NCBI GenBank assembly: GCA_963843645.1
Contig: CAWJLE010000001.1
Span: 992,001 to 1,056,000, forward strand
From: CAWJLE01 sp963843645
GTDB lineage: Bacteria; Chloroflexota; Anaerolineae; DAOTYC01
DNA: 64,000 nt
Reading direction: 5' to 3'
The position numbers and the translations under genes were made by a program. Of this stretch, positions 63,356 to 64,000 are shown one piece after another. The notes under the pieces are model-generated. The model had not been told where the DNA came from. It searched no databases and saw nothing but the letters and a program-made list of their open reading frames with translations. Numbering within the stretch: the first letter of the stretch is position 1; each line of letters begins with the position of its first letter.

Positions 63356-64000
63356 ATGGACGCGCGAGAGATCGTCGACTTGGAAAACCACTACGTGCTG
63401 CAGACGTACGGGCGCGCCGATTTTGTCGTTGAGCGCGGCGAAGGCGTGTATTTGTACGACACAGAGGGCAGGGCCTACCTGGACTTCGTCGCCGGCATTG
63501 CCGTAAACGCGCTGGGATACGGCGACCCGGAAATCCTGGCTGCGATTCAGGAGCAGAGCCAAAAGCTCATCCACGTGTCCAACCTGTACCAGACGATTCC
63601 ACAGGCTTACCTGGCCAAGATGCTGGTCGATCACTCCTTCGCCGACCGTGTTTTCTTCTGCAACTCCGGCACGGAAGCCGTCGAAGCAGCGCTCAAGTTC
63701 GCGCGCAAGTACAGCTCGACCCACTCGGGGCGCGAGAAATACGAAGTGGTCGCATTCCACGGTTCGTTCCACGGGCGGACGCTGGGGGCTCTCTCCACCA
63801 CGGCCAAAGAGAAGTATCGCAAGCCATTCGAGCCGCTGATGCCGGGAAACCGCTTCGCCGACTTCAACGATCTGGACTCGGCCCGCAAGGCCATCACCAG
63901 CCGGACGTGTGCGGTCATCGTCGAGCCAATTCAGGGTGAGGGCGGCGTGAACGTCGCCCGACTCGAGTTCCTGCAGGGACTGCGGAAACTCTGCAACGAG
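63356..64000 (+). CDS. argD: Acetylornithine aminotransferase (partial, runs off the window)
   Basis: The first 215 codons of a class III aminotransferase continue past the window end. The ATG follows AGGAGAAGAC. YGRADFVVERGEG, LDFVAGIAVNALGYG, FFCNSGTEAVEAALKFARKY, FHGSFHGRTLGALS and VEPIQGEGGVNVA are present; the PLP lysine lies beyond the end. Its position after argB fits ArgD. Confidence 0.93.
   Translation, partial: MDAREIVDLENHYVLQTYGRADFVVERGEGVYLYDTEGRAYLDFVAGIAVNALGYGDPEILAAIQEQSQKLIHVSNLYQTIPQAYLAKMLVDHSFADRVFFCNSGTEAVEAALKFARKYSSTHSGREKYEVVAFHGSFHGRTLGALSTTAKEKYRKPFEPLMPGNRFADFNDLDSARKAITSRTCAVIVEPIQGEGGVNVARLEFLQGLRKLCNE

Overview
The window is a GC-rich bacterial chromosome segment, most likely from the Chloroflexota and probably Anaerolineae-like. 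This is inferred from gene content, with no marker-gene search behind it. Evidence includes lysine synthesis through homocitrate and the carrier protein LysW, many exported proteins with long Pro/Thr linkers, a fused glycyl-tRNA synthetase, DUF6391 and DUF5107 proteins, and exported proteins carrying an LP(L/I)xYxK-like motif. Promoters are mostly sigma-70-like (TTGACA, 16-18 bp, TATAAT) and are easy to see in the intergenic gaps.

Layout. 1-14.4 kb: a PduL-type phosphotransacylase behind a 250-nt leader with an internal terminator, then an envelope/surface block, nearly all on the minus strand: a triple beta-propeller protein, a DUF5107 protein, a HEAT-repeat protein, a subtilase, a GT39-like membrane glycosyltransferase and three related lipoproteins. 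14.7-24 kb: flavin reductase-like protein, tagaturonate epimerase-like enzyme, pyruvate phosphate dikinase, fused GlyQS and RecO. 24-30.7 kb: peptide deformylase, RimO, a DUF4350-like membrane protein with an SppA-type protease, a DUF6391 protein and HolA. 30.8-33.7 kb: a six-gene operon with a stand-alone FtsK-like DNA motor, driven from a promoter embedded in a double LexA operator, next to lexA. 34.6-37.6 kb: Fur/PerR-like regulator, membrane-anchored YvcK, GAPDH. 37.8-39.9 kb: a translin-like protein, an L,D-transpeptidase and what looks like a Cas4-type nuclease split into two membrane-anchored halves. 40-44.3 kb: NAD kinase, a B-box zinc-finger membrane protein, a badly frameshifted recN and a PAP2 phosphatase. 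44.3-49.6 kb: REC-GAF-histidine kinase, VanW-family protein, methyltransferase and an RmlC-like cupin.

49.6-64 kb is a large amino-acid block. A structured leader with an intrinsic terminator precedes homocitrate synthase, homoaconitase (two subunits) and homoisocitrate dehydrogenase, which make 2-aminoadipate. A second promoter starts lysW-lysX-lysY-lysZ, phzF-like, lysJ, pheA, lysK and a LOG-family gene, which convert aminoadipate to lysine on LysW. The run continues into argC, argB and argD, whose active-site motifs are of the classical acetylated arginine route. LysY/ArgC, LysZ/ArgB and LysJ/ArgD therefore occur as parallel paralogues in one block.

Caution: about 17 single-base indels interrupt otherwise well-conserved genes (propeller, ppdK, rimO, Cas4-like half, B-box gene, recN, PAP2, hcs). 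Eleven of these lie between 40.96 and 43.43 kb. Motifs are intact on both sides of every break, so many may be assembly errors.
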